From positions 62,001 through 126,000 of the forward strand of contig PNAM01000009.1 of assembly GCA_003170275.1 (NCBI GenBank): DNA of 64,000 bases, in the 5' to 3' direction. Made by a program: the position numbers and the translations under genes. This stretch comes from Myxococcales bacterium (GTDB taxonomy: Bacteria; Myxococcota_A; Polyangia; Palsa-1104). Under the pieces are notes generated by a model, which worked only from the letters and a program-made list of their open reading frames with translations, was not told the DNA's origin and did not search any database. Below are positions 1-9,800 of this stretch, piece by piece; positions within the stretch are counted from its first letter, which is position 1; the number at the start of each line of letters is the position of its first letter.

Positions 1-856
1 CGTCCAGATTGCGGGCCACGTACCCCGTCCTGACCACGTCGAGGCGTTTAAGCGCGGCGAGGAGCGTGCCCGTCATGGGCACCTTGCGCCGCGTTCCGCC
101 CTTCGGTGTGCCGGTGATGCCCTTGCGCGTCTGCTCGTGCACCGTGATGGTGCCCGCCACGAGATCTACGTCCTCGATCCAGCGGAGTGCTCTGACCTCA
201 CCGATCCGCAACCCTGCCTCACCCGCCAAGCACGCCGCTGCGTACCACTCCGGCCCTTCCGTCTTCGCAGCCTCAAGCAGGCGAGCGTACTCGGATAGCT
301 CCCACCACTCGATCTCCGGACGCTCCACCTTGATGAGCCCCACCTTCGGCGCACGCGCTACCAGGTCCACATCAGCTGCGTACTTGAGCGGCTTGGACAG
401 GACCGCGAGTACGTTGTTAATGCGCTTCGGGCTGAGCCCCTTCTTCAGCAACTCACCCTTGAAGAGCGAGATCTCCGGACGGCCGATCTGGTCGAGGCGC
501 ATCTTGCCGAACTTCTTGTCGAGGTGGTGCCGGTAGATCGACTGCTTCGATTCCATCTCGCTCGGCTTGGTCGGGCGTGGGATCACCCACTCGTTCCAGA
601 AGCGTCCAGCGGGCACCGATTTCGCATCGCTCGGATCGGCGTTCCCATAAAACCATTCTCGGAATGTCGGAATCACCTCCATTGTCTCGGATTCAACAGG
701 GTTGAGCACGCGATCGATGTGCGCGCGCTCCGCCTGTTCGGCGGCGTCTCTCGTGTTGCGCGAGGGAGTGCCGCTGATGCGCTCCTTCGTGCCATTCGAG
801 AGTTTGACCACCTTGCGATACCTCCACTGTCCATCTTGTTCACGACGCACCGGCAT
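1..856 (-). CDS. Tyrosine recombinase/integrase, C-terminus beyond left edge
   Basis: Site-specific recombinase expected to integrate and excise a mobile element. The 285 visible residues hold an N-terminal arm-binding-like region (about 1-60), a SAM-like core-binding domain (about 85-165) and the start of the catalytic domain. The AGLRIGEVRALRW motif supplies the first catalytic Arg (Arg217), and the TPKGGTRRKVP strand supplies a candidate catalytic Lys252. The HxxR, His/Trp and Tyr residues should lie left of position 1. The ATG at 856 is chosen because GGGAG precedes it by about 9 nt. An excisionase-like gene lies 97 nt upstream on the same strand. The gene points toward the left edge, where an intact attL and tRNA would be expected if the 3' tRNA-Gly fragment at 38,129 is the matching att site. 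Confidence 0.9.
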   Translation of the reverse strand, partial: MPVRREQDGQWRYRKVVKLSNGTKERISGTPSRNTRDAAEQAERAHIDRVLNPVESETMEVIPTFREWFYGNADPSDAKSVPAGRFWNEWVIPRPTKPSEMESKQSIYRHHLDKKFGKMRLDQIGRPEISLFKGELLKKGLSPKRINNVLAVLSKPLKYAADVDLVARAPKVGLIKVERPEIEWWELSEYARLLEAAKTEGPEWYAAACLAGEAGLRIGEVRALRWIEDVDLVAGTITVHEQTRKGITGTPKGGTRRKVPMTGTLLAALKRLDVVRTGYVARNLD

Positions 857-953
857 CAGAGTTTCTCCCGGCGTGGCGTGGGCTTACGTCCCGGACCGTA
901 CCACGCCCGCGCGCTGGCCGCTGTGATCGCCGTCACGCGCCCGTCGGGCCCCC

Positions 954-1190
954 TCACGGCGTGGCCCCGGGGCCACGCGCCACCGGGCCCGTGCTCCCGC
1001 CCAGCCACCCGAGCACCGCGTCCCGGCTGATCCGAAACTGCCGACCAATTCGCTGAACGCCGGGAATGTCGTTCCTTGCAATTGCCTCGTATGCGGTTTT
1101 CCGATTCATTCGCAGTAAGGTCGCGAGCTCGTCAACGGTCAGCACGGGCGGCAACGACGCCGCCGCGATCGCACGGGGGGTCGACTTCAT
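954..1190 (-). CDS. Excisionase-like helix-turn-helix protein (MerR/HTH_17 type)
   Basis: A 78-residue DNA-binding protein. Residues 18-65 follow the HTH_17/excisionase pattern: LTVDELATLLRMNRKTAYEA gives the helix-turn-helix, and IPGVQRIGRQFRISRDAVLGWL gives the wing and the final helix. Proteins of this family act as recombination directionality factors or as small regulators beside integrases. It is encoded directly upstream of the integrase on the same strand, which fits a xis-int pair. The C-terminal 12 residues are Gly/Pro-rich and look unstructured. An excisionase role is inferred from context; a plain transcriptional regulator is possible. Confidence 0.8.
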   Translation of the reverse strand: MKSTPRAIAAASLPPVLTVDELATLLRMNRKTAYEAIARNDIPGVQRIGRQFRISRDAVLGWLGGSTGPVARGPGATP

Positions 1191-1337
1191 GTTGGTCGTC
1201 TCTCGGAAGAAAGAGACGGGGGCCGGCGAGACGACACTCTCCCGCCTGCCCCCGCCGATGATCGGTCGTGCCTAGATCGCTCAGGCCGCCAGCTTCCGTG
1301 AGCCGGACTCCCCCTCAGTTTCGAGGATGGCTCGTTG

Positions 1338-1673
1338 CTACTCCTCGTCGTCCTCCAAGTCCCAGGCGTCCTCCCAGTCGGAGGCTCCCGCCGCATCGAA
1401 ATCGAGCAGCATGTCCTTGGTGGTGTCCTCGTCGACGGGGCACGCGACCGTCAGATACCCGTCCTGTTCCTCGTCCGGCACGTCGTCGTCGGTGCAGAGG
1501 CCGTGGTCGTCCATGACTTGGGGTTTCCCGGTGGCGTCGAGCGCCATCGAGACGCACCAGTAGCGATCTTCGCCGTCGTCCCAGTCCTGTTGCACGATCT
1601 CGTCGTGCAGCGCGACGGCCGGCAGATGCTGCCGGATATACGCCTGCCACTTGGCGTTGATGAGGTCTTCCAT
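1338..1673 (-). CDS. Hypothetical acidic protein, 111 aa
   Basis: No family is recognised. The protein is strongly acidic, with Asp/Glu clusters in the middle and a C-terminus ending in a run of Asp and Glu. It has no signal peptide or membrane segment, so it is probably cytoplasmic. Expression looks real: GAAGGAG lies 7 nt before the ATG, formed by the last codons of a small HTH ORF whose stop is only 4 nt upstream, which suggests translational coupling. Small acidic proteins in mobile elements are sometimes DNA mimics or protein-interaction partners, but nothing in the sequence shows that here. Confidence 0.7.
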   Translation of the reverse strand: MEDLINAKWQAYIRQHLPAVALHDEIVQQDWDDGEDRYWCVSMALDATGKPQVMDDHGLCTDDDVPDEEQDGYLTVACPVDEDTTKDMLLDFDAAGASDWEDAWDLEDDEE

Positions 1674-1677
1674 GCGC

Positions 1678-1836
1678 TCACTCCTTCGAGCGAATTGGTT
1701 TCAAACCGAACCGTTCGCGCCGTTTCAGGTTCTGCCCCACGCGATCGAGCGCCGCGCGGACGCGCTTGCGCACCGCACGCGGCGTCACCTTGAGCCGTTC
1801 GGCGATGACTCTCGGATCGCCGTCTTCGAGCACCAT
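1678..1836 (-). CDS. Small helix-turn-helix protein (sigma-70 region 4-like), 52 aa
   Basis: A short basic ORF that ends 4 nt before the acidic protein gene. The pattern DPRVIAERLKVTPRAVRKRVRAALDRV resembles a sigma-70 region 4 or LuxR-type helix-turn-helix, and a basic tail follows. The start is uncertain: the ATG at 1836 or the GTG at 1845 are possible. The frame stays open to a stop near 1976, but no ATG, GTG or TTG was found further upstream. No convincing ribosome-binding site precedes either candidate. It may be a small element regulator or the tail of a decayed sigma-like protein. Confidence 0.5.
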   Translation of the reverse strand: MVLEDGDPRVIAERLKVTPRAVRKRVRAALDRVGQNLKRRERFGLKPIRSKE

Positions 1837-2035
1837 CTCGATCACGATCGCGTCCGAAGGGAGAAAGCCGCCTGTTCTTCCCCCCTCATAGAAGACACTC
1901 CAATGAGCCGCGCGATCGGAACCAATTTCTTTCCGAGCGACGGCAACAGAACCAAGATGTTCCCCGTGGGAACCTCAGTCCCCAGCCAGTCCCAGCCCCA
2001 GACTCACGGCAGTCCCGGTGCAGTCCGAGGCGATC

Positions 2036-3280
2036 TCAGCCCTGTCCGCGCGCAGGCGAAGCGCGGTCTTTTCGCCGGGATGCGGGTTGGGTGCGGGCGC
2101 CGTCGAGCAGGTCCATCACCCGCTCGTATGCCCGGCTGAGCTCCTGGAACTGCTCCTTGGCCTGCGCGCCCTTATTCACGTCAGGATGGAGGAGACGCGC
2201 CCTCAGCTTGTAGGATTTTCGGACATCGGCAGCGCTCAGATCCTCGACCCGCCGGATGGGGTAGTGCCTGAGCACATGCAGGCACTCGTTGATCTCGTGG
2301 ATTGACCGCGCCGGCGGCGGCAGGACCCCGATTCCGCCCTCGAGCCTGCGCAGACGCCTGCGCACTTCGAGCGCATCCAGATGCACATCCGACAGAAAGT
2401 CGATAAGGATGCCGTGCGCGATCATGCCTCCAAGCCCGCGCACGACTTTGGGATCGACCTCCGACAGCGCGTAGGCACAAAGGCGGGCGCGCATGTCCGC
2501 CCAGAACGCTTCCCTTTTTCGACGTGCCTCGTCGAGAAGCGGATCGAAGTCGGGCAGCTTTGGTCTTGGGCCTTGCCGCCGCCGGCCCACTCGACGCAGC
2601 TCTGCGAGCACTTCGTCGATCGCCTCGTGGACCCGCTCGCTGCCTGGCTGAAAGCGCGATTCTGCTTCGTTGATGATCTCGTACGCGGCCTTCACCGACA
2701 ACGTGCCGTCGTCGACGGCACGCTTCACGGCTGGCGTCGTCGATTCACCCTGGAAGATCTTCTTGCGGCGGCGCACCGATCGCTCGCTGGTGTCCACCAT
2801 CGCCGCGACGATCTCGGACCGCCGCCAGCCGACGAAGCCGCGCGCGCGCTTCCAGTCGCTCGGCATCTTGGAAACGATCTCGCCAACGGCTGCCTCCTGC
2901 GCAGCGCGCTGGCTCTCGCTCAGCTCTTTCCGCTTGGTTTTCGCGAGCGCATGTAGCGCCTGGTCCGCGAAAGTCCGCAAGTTTGGAACGACCCTCACCG
3001 GTATGTGCGTGATTCCGAGCTCCACGGCGATCTCATGACGCAGATTGCCGTCGACGATCCTGGATGCGTACTCCTGCGCATCGGGCGGCGAAAGGTCGAT
3101 TGGGTCGACGATCCCCTGCGCCATTACGCTGGCCTTGACCCGCTCGTAGTCCTTGTCCGAACGGGTGCCGAAGATGGACTTCAGCCGGGGATGCTTGCAC
3201 AGCTCGTCGACCGGGCAGACCGTCGACTCGGGCGTGCGTTGCGGCGGTACGTCATCGACCACGGCGGCGTTCGAGCGCAC
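2036..3280 (-). CDS. ParB-like nuclease domain / HTH / C-terminal J-domain fusion protein
   Basis: A 414-residue protein in three parts. Residues 24-100 are a ParB N-terminal (ParB/Srx) domain, with the VPVDEL-like entry strand, GIVDPIDL, and DGNLRHEIA in place of the usual GERRxRAA box. Residues 151-176 form a helix-turn-helix (WRRSEIVAAMVDTSERSVRRR). The last 60 or so residues form a J domain with an intact HPD at 365-367 in LLHPDVNK, followed by the FQELSRAYERVMD helix. ParB domains bind DNA and CTP or act as nucleases; J domains recruit and stimulate Hsp70. I chose the GTG at 3280 because AGGAG lies 6 nt upstream. The longer frame reaching 3349 would start inside a palindrome. This is probably a partition, replication or regulatory protein of the element that recruits DnaK to DNA, by inference. 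Confidence 0.8.
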   Translation of the reverse strand: MRSNAAVVDDVPPQRTPESTVCPVDELCKHPRLKSIFGTRSDKDYERVKASVMAQGIVDPIDLSPPDAQEYASRIVDGNLRHEIAVELGITHIPVRVVPNLRTFADQALHALAKTKRKELSESQRAAQEAAVGEIVSKMPSDWKRARGFVGWRRSEIVAAMVDTSERSVRRRKKIFQGESTTPAVKRAVDDGTLSVKAAYEIINEAESRFQPGSERVHEAIDEVLAELRRVGRRRQGPRPKLPDFDPLLDEARRKREAFWADMRARLCAYALSEVDPKVVRGLGGMIAHGILIDFLSDVHLDALEVRRRLRRLEGGIGVLPPPARSIHEINECLHVLRHYPIRRVEDLSAADVRKSYKLRARLLHPDVNKGAQAKEQFQELSRAYERVMDLLDGARTQPASRRKDRASPARGQG

Positions 3281-3337
3281 GAGTAGCTCCTGTCGGTCGG
3301 AACCTCGGAAACCGCGAGCACGCCAGAGGAGTGCCGT

Positions 3338-3354
3338 TTCAGGTGACACCTGAA
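3338..3354. promoter_or_regulatory. 17-bp palindrome upstream of the ParB-J gene, candidate operator
   Basis: TTCAGGTG and CACCTGAA form a perfect inverted repeat around a single A, 58 nt upstream of the preferred GTG start of the ParB-J gene. The location fits an operator for autoregulation or a centromere-like ParB site. Only one copy was noticed nearby. No -10/-35 pair is convincing. Confidence 0.45.
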
Positions 3355-3508
3355 CGGATCATCAGTAGCCATCAACGTAGCATTCGTCAAGAGCGCGATG
3401 GGCCCATGCATGAACTTCAGGTCCTTGCGCCTCGGATGGCGTCGAGGCCGAGTGGCTACCGCCGTTGCGGCCCCGGGGCCGCAAGATTCTCCCAATGTTT
3501 ACGGATGT

Positions 3509-4735
3509 TCATCCACCCAAGTTGACGGTGGAGAGGATCTCCTGCCCGAGCGTCTGCATCGTCGCCTGATAAGACACGTCGCAGACCGATGCTTCCAAGC
3601 GGTGGCCGACGGTCTGCATCACCTGATCGAGCCGCACCGCGGGATCGCCAAAGAAAGCGCTGTTCGTCGGCGCGACGCAGGACCGTTGCAGCTCCACGGT
3701 GCAGGTGGTGCTGATCGCCGGGCAACTCGTGTATCGGCCTTGCGCGTCGGTCGTCGCGAGGACGCTAGCAACCGGGATCGGCGGCGCCGCCAGCGAGGCG
3801 AGCAGGACCTGATTCGGGTCGCTCTTGACGCCGCCGCTCGAAGCCGGCTGAGAGAAATAGGTGATGTACTTGGAGAGGTCGTTCAGCTTCCCGCCGACGC
3901 CCGCCGTCGCGCTGGCGCACATCGCCAGTGGACCCGAGGCGCCGTACGGCAACAGCATCGGCGGGCTGCCGCACTCGATCCCGTAGTTGTAGCAACGGTA
4001 GTGGGTCAGCGCCCCGTATTGCGCTGCCTTCGACGGATCGAACAGATCGGTCGTGTCGGGGACCGAGCAGTCGTCGTGGTGGGTCTCCCACAGAACGGCC
4101 AGCAGCGCATCCGGTCGCAGGAAGCCGCTGTTGGCTGCGATCGGATCGTGCAGTGCGCGGTACGCGGCTTCGAGCGGCATCTGAAACCCGCACCCATTGG
4201 ACCCGACAGATGACATGCAGGCGAAGGTCGCAACCAGATCCTGGCCGACCGGCAGGTTGTCGGTGCCCGCTGGCTGATCGAGATCGATGAAGTTCATTCC
4301 ACCGGTCGGTGCGACGCACCCGGCAGCGGCTGCAGAGCCGACCGCCTGGAGCCGGGCGCCGTCGCCGCCCGGATGACACTGCCCGCCGCCAAGGGTGAAT
4401 TGTCCCGCGCCCAGATCTGAGGTGATCACTCCGATGTGGTAGGAGACCGGATGGCCCGCCTGCGCGCCGACCGTGAACGTCTGGAAGAGATCGCCGATGC
4501 GCGCGCGCAGCTCGTTTTGCCGCGGCAGGCTCAGCACCGCGTTATCGATCACGATCAAGAGGTCCACCTTGCCCGAGCCCAGCGCCGGCACCATCAAATC
4601 CGGCGCGCCAGTCGCCAGGTCGGGAACGGACAAATCCATCTCCGTGCTGGAGAGGTCGCTGTCCCCCGGCGACGGCGCGCCGCACGCAGCGGCTAGCCCA
4701 AGAGCGAGCGGCAAGCAGATACGACCGATCCTCAT
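3509..4735 (-). CDS. Lipoprotein with degenerate von Willebrand A-like domain
   Basis: A 408-residue exported protein. The start at 4735 gives the signal peptide MRIGRICLPLALGLAAAC, with Cys18 as the lipidation site, then a Ser/Asp/Pro-rich linker. KVDLLIVIDNAVLSLPRQNEL matches the first strand and helix of the VWA-like proteins common in myxobacteria (usually VDxLFVVDNSGSM). The metal-site DxSxS is replaced by DNAVLS, so metal binding is probably lost. The rest has many cysteines, including pairs likely to form disulfides, and HHDDCSVPDT. The frame stays open a further 417 nt upstream, but that stretch is basic, lies inside the neighbouring gene region and is not credible. It is preceded on the same strand by another lipoprotein gene 29 nt away, so the two are likely co-transcribed. 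The function is unknown; a surface adhesion role is possible. Confidence 0.75.
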   Translation of the reverse strand: MRIGRICLPLALGLAAACGAPSPGDSDLSSTEMDLSVPDLATGAPDLMVPALGSGKVDLLIVIDNAVLSLPRQNELRARIGDLFQTFTVGAQAGHPVSYHIGVITSDLGAGQFTLGGGQCHPGGDGARLQAVGSAAAAGCVAPTGGMNFIDLDQPAGTDNLPVGQDLVATFACMSSVGSNGCGFQMPLEAAYRALHDPIAANSGFLRPDALLAVLWETHHDDCSVPDTTDLFDPSKAAQYGALTHYRCYNYGIECGSPPMLLPYGASGPLAMCASATAGVGGKLNDLSKYITYFSQPASSGGVKSDPNQVLLASLAAPPIPVASVLATTDAQGRYTSCPAISTTCTVELQRSCVAPTNSAFFGDPAVRLDQVMQTVGHRLEASVCDVSYQATMQTLGQEILSTVNLGG

Positions 4736-4764
4736 CACGCTCAGTGTACCAGAGCGGAAGGTGA

Positions 4765-5739
4765 TCAGTTTGCGGTGGCGCTCAACATGACGTCCGCGAA
4801 TGCGGCGCCAACCGCGCAACGAGCACTGAATGTGCCGGGCCGTATGGCGTTGACCCAATATTGTTTCGCTGGCCCGAGCTCCGTGTCCGGGGTCACCTGG
4901 AATGTGAGTCCATCGGTATTCGTCCAGTCGCAGGTTGCCCCGTCGATCGCGCCCACATCGTCGGATACCGAGACAGCAACCAGGCCGGGCACGCTTGTCG
5001 ATGGCTGATCGACGACCGTCGCGACGATCGTCTTGGCAGCGGTCGTCGTCAGCGACACGGTGGCAATATCGGCCGAGCCTACATCGAGCGCGCCAGGGCC
5101 ATCGGCAACGTCGAATGTGATTCCAACGGACGGCGGCCCTCCACTTGTCCACCGTGCGGGGGCGCCTCCTCCGACGTGGCCCGGTGGAATTGTGATGCTT
5201 CCCGAGCTGCGCGCGATCGCGTCGTTGAAGTCTCCGATGAGCGGTCGAACCGTTTCATCGAAAGCGGCTCCAATCGTGTACCGTCCGGACACAACGCGTT
5301 GGGGGCTGACGAGGAACCTGGGGCGAGGTGCATCCGCGATAGTCACCTGCACCGAATCGACACGCTGTCCGCGAGAGAAGACCACCAACTCCGTCTGGCC
5401 GGCGTGGAGTCCCCGGATTGTGAACGGCACAACGAGATCGGTATCGGCATATGGCACGATCCCATCGGTAGCTACAATTGTCGGATCGGAAGGGACAATC
5501 GAGTCCGGCTTGCTCGAACACGAGTAGGCAGCGACCGCGTCACAATACTGGACCCGTAGGTCGACGTGGGCGAGCGCCATGAGCGCATAGTCTTGCGGAT
5601 CTGACACGTGGTCGTTGTCGTCGCCGAACCAGAACCCATACGCGTGCTGCTCGCCCGGCTGGCCGACGAAGTTCTCGACCCCGTGATGGCAGCCAGCGAG
5701 CCACATGGCGAAAACTGCCCAGGTACAACGCCGAAACAT
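4765..5739 (-). CDS. Hypothetical lipoprotein, 324 aa
   Basis: Not recognised as a named family. The N-terminus MFRRCTWAVFAMWLAGC is a clear lipoprotein signal with lipobox LAGC. The mature part is rich in Thr, Val, Gly and Asp with alternating hydrophobic strands (DLVVPFTIRGL, QTELVVFSRGQRVDSVQVTI, TIVATVVDQP), suggesting two or three Ig-like beta-sandwich domains. It has a few cysteines that could pair. It is upstream of and co-oriented with the VWA-like lipoprotein, so the two may function together on the cell surface. Nothing enzymatic is visible. Confidence 0.75.
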   Translation of the reverse strand: MFRRCTWAVFAMWLAGCHHGVENFVGQPGEQHAYGFWFGDDNDHVSDPQDYALMALAHVDLRVQYCDAVAAYSCSSKPDSIVPSDPTIVATDGIVPYADTDLVVPFTIRGLHAGQTELVVFSRGQRVDSVQVTIADAPRPRFLVSPQRVVSGRYTIGAAFDETVRPLIGDFNDAIARSSGSITIPPGHVGGGAPARWTSGGPPSVGITFDVADGPGALDVGSADIATVSLTTTAAKTIVATVVDQPSTSVPGLVAVSVSDDVGAIDGATCDWTNTDGLTFQVTPDTELGPAKQYWVNAIRPGTFSARCAVGAAFADVMLSATAN

Positions 5740-5860
5740 GTCCCCTCCGTTCGCCGCGAAACCGACGTCGGAATCGTACTCAGTAATGCATCTGGACCGC
5801 GTTCATCACCGCGCCAAACGGGTGTCTCGGCGCGCCATGACGACGACGCACATGCTGGCG

Positions 5861-6700
5861 TCACGCACCCTTCCGCCTCGGCATCGTCGCGACAGCTTGA
5901 CGGTGACGCGATCGCCAATCGCTCGGCGATTCGCCTGTGATCTGTCGAAACTGGCGGCTGAAGTGCTGCGGGGAGGCGAACCCGAGATCGAGGGCGAGTG
6001 CTGTGAGCGACTCCGTACCATCGAGTAGCCGTCGTTCGCTCAAATTGACGCGCGCCCGGAGCAGCTCTTTCTGGAATGTAGTTCCTTCGTCGCGCAGCCG
6101 CCGTTGGAGCGTGCGCTTGGAGACCCCAAGCGATCGACAGATGCGGTCGAGGTCGGGATTGGCCGGCCGTTCCTGGACGATCGCCTGAATCGCGGTGATT
6201 AGGGGCGAGGTCCCGCGAGCTGCGGCGATGACCCCTTCGATCTCGGCCACTACAGACTCGCCGAGCGGATCATCGAGCCATTCGACAGCACGTTTGACGT
6301 CCGTGAACGCGGCGAAGCGGAACGGTGCTCCGATCGCAGTGTAGAAGCCGGCCGCGACGGCGCCCTCGATTCCAACGGGATGCAGAAGGGCAACGTCAGA
6401 GACGCTTTTCCGTGATCTTTCGAGGTTGTTGCGCGCGAACTCGTGCAAGACGGCAAATGCGCCGGTATCGGCGTGCTCGAGCTGGCGGGCGTCGACCAAC
6501 GAGCGGTGCCGCGGCACACCGTCGCTCAGCTCGACTATGAGTGAACGGCAAAGAGCGTCGGCGTCAGTCCGATCAGGACGGCCAAAGAATCCGACGCCCC
6601 AGAGTTGCGGATGCGCACAGAAGTGGATCCAGTTTCTTCCGAGCGTGAAACAGCCCACCGGGTCGCGACGAAATCGCTCGATCTCGATCCTGCGCCTCAT
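5861..6700 (-). CDS. AraC-family transcriptional regulator
   Basis: A transcription factor of 279 residues from the ATG at 6700; an in-frame TTG at 6754 would add 18. The last 100 residues hold the double helix-turn-helix of the AraC/XylS family: DLDRICRSLGVSKRTLQRRL is the first HTH, and SLTALALDLGFASPQHFSRQFRQ plus GESPSDWR is the second HTH and family signature. The N-terminal 180 residues are a sensing domain that I do not recognise. It is transcribed divergently from the FAD-oxidase lipoprotein gene, with about 130 nt between starts, so that gene is the obvious target. No clear ribosome-binding site precedes either start. Confidence 0.88.
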   Translation of the reverse strand: MRRRIEIERFRRDPVGCFTLGRNWIHFCAHPQLWGVGFFGRPDRTDADALCRSLIVELSDGVPRHRSLVDARQLEHADTGAFAVLHEFARNNLERSRKSVSDVALLHPVGIEGAVAAGFYTAIGAPFRFAAFTDVKRAVEWLDDPLGESVVAEIEGVIAAARGTSPLITAIQAIVQERPANPDLDRICRSLGVSKRTLQRRLRDEGTTFQKELLRARVNLSERRLLDGTESLTALALDLGFASPQHFSRQFRQITGESPSDWRSRHRQAVATMPRRKGA

Positions 6701-6829
6701 TGCGCTAGCACTCACCCACGGAACGATCGTCCCCCGACGCGCGCTCTTCGTCAACCAGGGTCTGCCGCGGTGCGGCGAAGCGGTCTCGCTCGACGGTACG
6801 GAACCGCGTATTCTGCGGATTGGATGCCA

Positions 6830-9800
6830 ATGAGATCGTTCTATCGCATGGTCATCGCCGCGCTGACGGTGGCGTTATCGTTCAGCTGCACGCGATCCAA
6901 GTCGAGACCAGCGCCGATCGTTCCAACACGCCCCGTGTTCGCCGAATCGTCAATCGTGCAGGTCCAGGATTTCCGCGGGCGCCTGAATGTCTTTGCCGTC
7001 GCAGGCGACTCCTCTGTCTGGCATTTCCGAGAGCCCGGCGAGGAACGCCATTGGTTCGTCGAGCAGCTTGGCGGGAACGCAGCTGGCGCGCCAAGCGTCT
7101 CGTTAACCGAGACCGGGCTCCTTCAGCTCTGGATTGCGGCGCCCGATCACGCAGCCTGGACCAACGCTCAGCTGCCAACGAGGGCTGGATGGACCGGATG
7201 GACTCGACTGGACGCGCCAGCAACGGCCGAAATCGTCGCCAGCCCTCAGGCCGGAAAGGGTACGGCGGTGGTTGTGCGCGGCGTCGACGGCGTCTTGCAG
7301 GTCTTTTGGCAACGCGCCCCGGGTGCTGCGTTGGAACGCGGTCCGCGAGTCGCGACCGTCGCTGGCGGACGGCCGATCGTTCTCGGAGGCACGATGCTCG
7401 AGCTGGTCTTCGCAGATCGGGACGGAAGCCTCCTTGCTGCGACCTGGAAGGCTGTTGAACCAAACGTCTTTGACGTCCACCCCATTCGCGGACCCAAGAC
7501 CAAGGGTGTGCTTACTGCCGTGCGCCTCAGTTCCTCCGACGTTCTGGTTGCCCGCGAGATCGGCGGTTCGCTCTTATCCGTCGAGCGCACAACGGCGGAC
7601 TGGTCGGAGGCGCAGCGGCTCCCATCGCCTGGCAGCGGACAATTCGGAGATCCTTCCGTCGCCACTTTCAACGGCCGAGTCGTCACTACGTTTGCGAGGG
7701 GGCCCGGAAGCTCGTTTTGGACAAACAACCTGTCGAGTAGTCATTGGGGGCATTGGGCCGATACGAAGGTCCCTGCTGTCGGAAGCGACACACCAGTCAT
7801 CGCTGTCGGCGGGCGGTTCGCGATGACGGACAAGAGGATGCTGGAGTCGCTCGCTGCCTCGCTCACACACCTGCAGCTCCTTGGGTTCTTCATCTCCATC
7901 GATCAGACCTCGCCAACCCCTACGTTCGAGGGGGACCAGGTAACCATCAACTACACCCTACTCAATGGCAGTCCCGACGTTGGGACAGGCAGCGTCACCG
8001 CGAGTTGGGATGGAAAACCGCTCGACGCTGTGCCGCCGCCCTTCGCCCCGCCTCTTCAGCCGGGACAGCAGTTCCAGGGGATGTTCTCGATGGGCCAGTT
8101 CCTTCATGCTCAAGCTGGCATCCACCACATCCGGCTGCGATACGAGGCCTCGACGGTGACGAAGGTGATTGACGACCCGGCGCTCGGCATCGGACCGATC
8201 ACCATCAAGGACATCACCCAATTCGCCGAGGACGATGAAACGGTCAACGTCCTCGCGTTCAGCGACTCTTTTCCGACGGACGATCCGCCCATCCAACCAG
8301 GGCCGTATGCTTGCCTGCCGACGACCCTGGACCAGCAGCACGCCTGTGGACAGGCAACGTGTGCTGGCGGCAACACGCCGCAGACGTGCCCTCAAGATTG
8401 TCCGGTTCGCGTGCCTGATATTCGATCGTACAACTCGCAAGACCTCTGCCGCGGTGTCGCGTCCGTCGTGGAGCCGAAGACGATTGCTGACGTCCAGACG
8501 GCGATTCACGCGGCGGCCCAGGCCGGTCAGCGAGTTCGTGTGCTCGGCAAGGAGCACACTTCGAACGCGCAGATCTGCACCGACGGAGCGGTAGTCAGCA
8601 TGGCGTCACTCAAGGGAGCGGCGCCCGTGCTCGGTCAACAAGGGGACTTCTGCAGTCGATTCGATTGCACAGCCGCGCTCGACTCGGGGCAACCCATGAT
8701 TGAGACGTTCGAAGGTGTCCAGACGGTTCGCGTCGGCCCCGGCAAGAATCTGTTCGAGCTTGAGGACTTTCTCGATCAACAGGGGCTATCGCTCGGCTTC
8801 GGCATCCCGGGTTTCCGCGAGCCGACCGTCGGCGGCGCAATCGCCACCGGCACGCACGGCAGCTCCCCCATGCATCCGGCGGTCATCTCGACGCGAGTCC
8901 GCTCCATTACCATGGTCATGGCGGACGGCAGCATTAGGGAATTCTCATCACAAACCACGTTGCCCGACACACTGTGGAAGGCGGTTCGCGCAAATCTCGG
9001 GTTCCTCGGCGTCGTTGTGCAGGTGCGCCTCGCTCTCGAGGCGGCATTCAACCTTCATGCGAAGACTCGCTGGATGTCCGCGAAAGACTTGCTCGCCGGC
9101 GGCGCGCCGCATTCTCTGGTCGCCGGATGCGACTTCGGTGAGATGGTCTGGTTCCCGCATCAAGGGTCCGACGACGCTCCGGTGATGGTCATTTGCGAGA
9201 CGAAGACCACTCAAACGGGGGAAGGAGAGATCCGGCTCCTCTATCCCGAGGATTCCGACGACCCCTCACGCGCGCTGCCAGCGGTCGATCTAATTCAACA
9301 AGATGCCTGCGCGGGCCAGTCAGCGTGTGAGATGGAGAGCTTCCGTGCGGAAGTGCTTCGCATCTACCAGCCGGCCTTCGCCTCATCCGATTGTTCCGAG
9401 GGCCTCGTCAAGGTGGCGCTCGACGCGCCACTGGAGCTCGTTGCCACGTATCTCAAGATCCTACTCACTTCGCTGACCAGCTTCGGCGCGATATTCGCCG
9501 AATGTTGCACGAAGGATTGCAACGTCGACAAGACGGGGAGATGGCATCGCATGATGTCGAGCCCATTGACCCCGGCACAGTTCCGACCATTCGAGCGCGA
9601 CTGGGAAATCTTCATTCCCGGCAACAACGCGGCCGCAGCAATTCAGACGGCGAAGTCCTACTTTCAGCAAAACGGCATCTGCCTGCCGCTCATCGGCGTC
9701 TTCCTGCGGTTCGCTCCCGCCGAGGACGGAACGCTCGTGGCGCATACCGTCAACCAAGGCCCCTTCGCGACGGGACCGGCGGGAATGTTCTTCGAGATGG

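Noticed and set aside
4736..5152. N-terminal extension of the VWA-like lipoprotein
   Set aside because: Arg-rich shadow sequence that would bury the clear lipoprotein signal.
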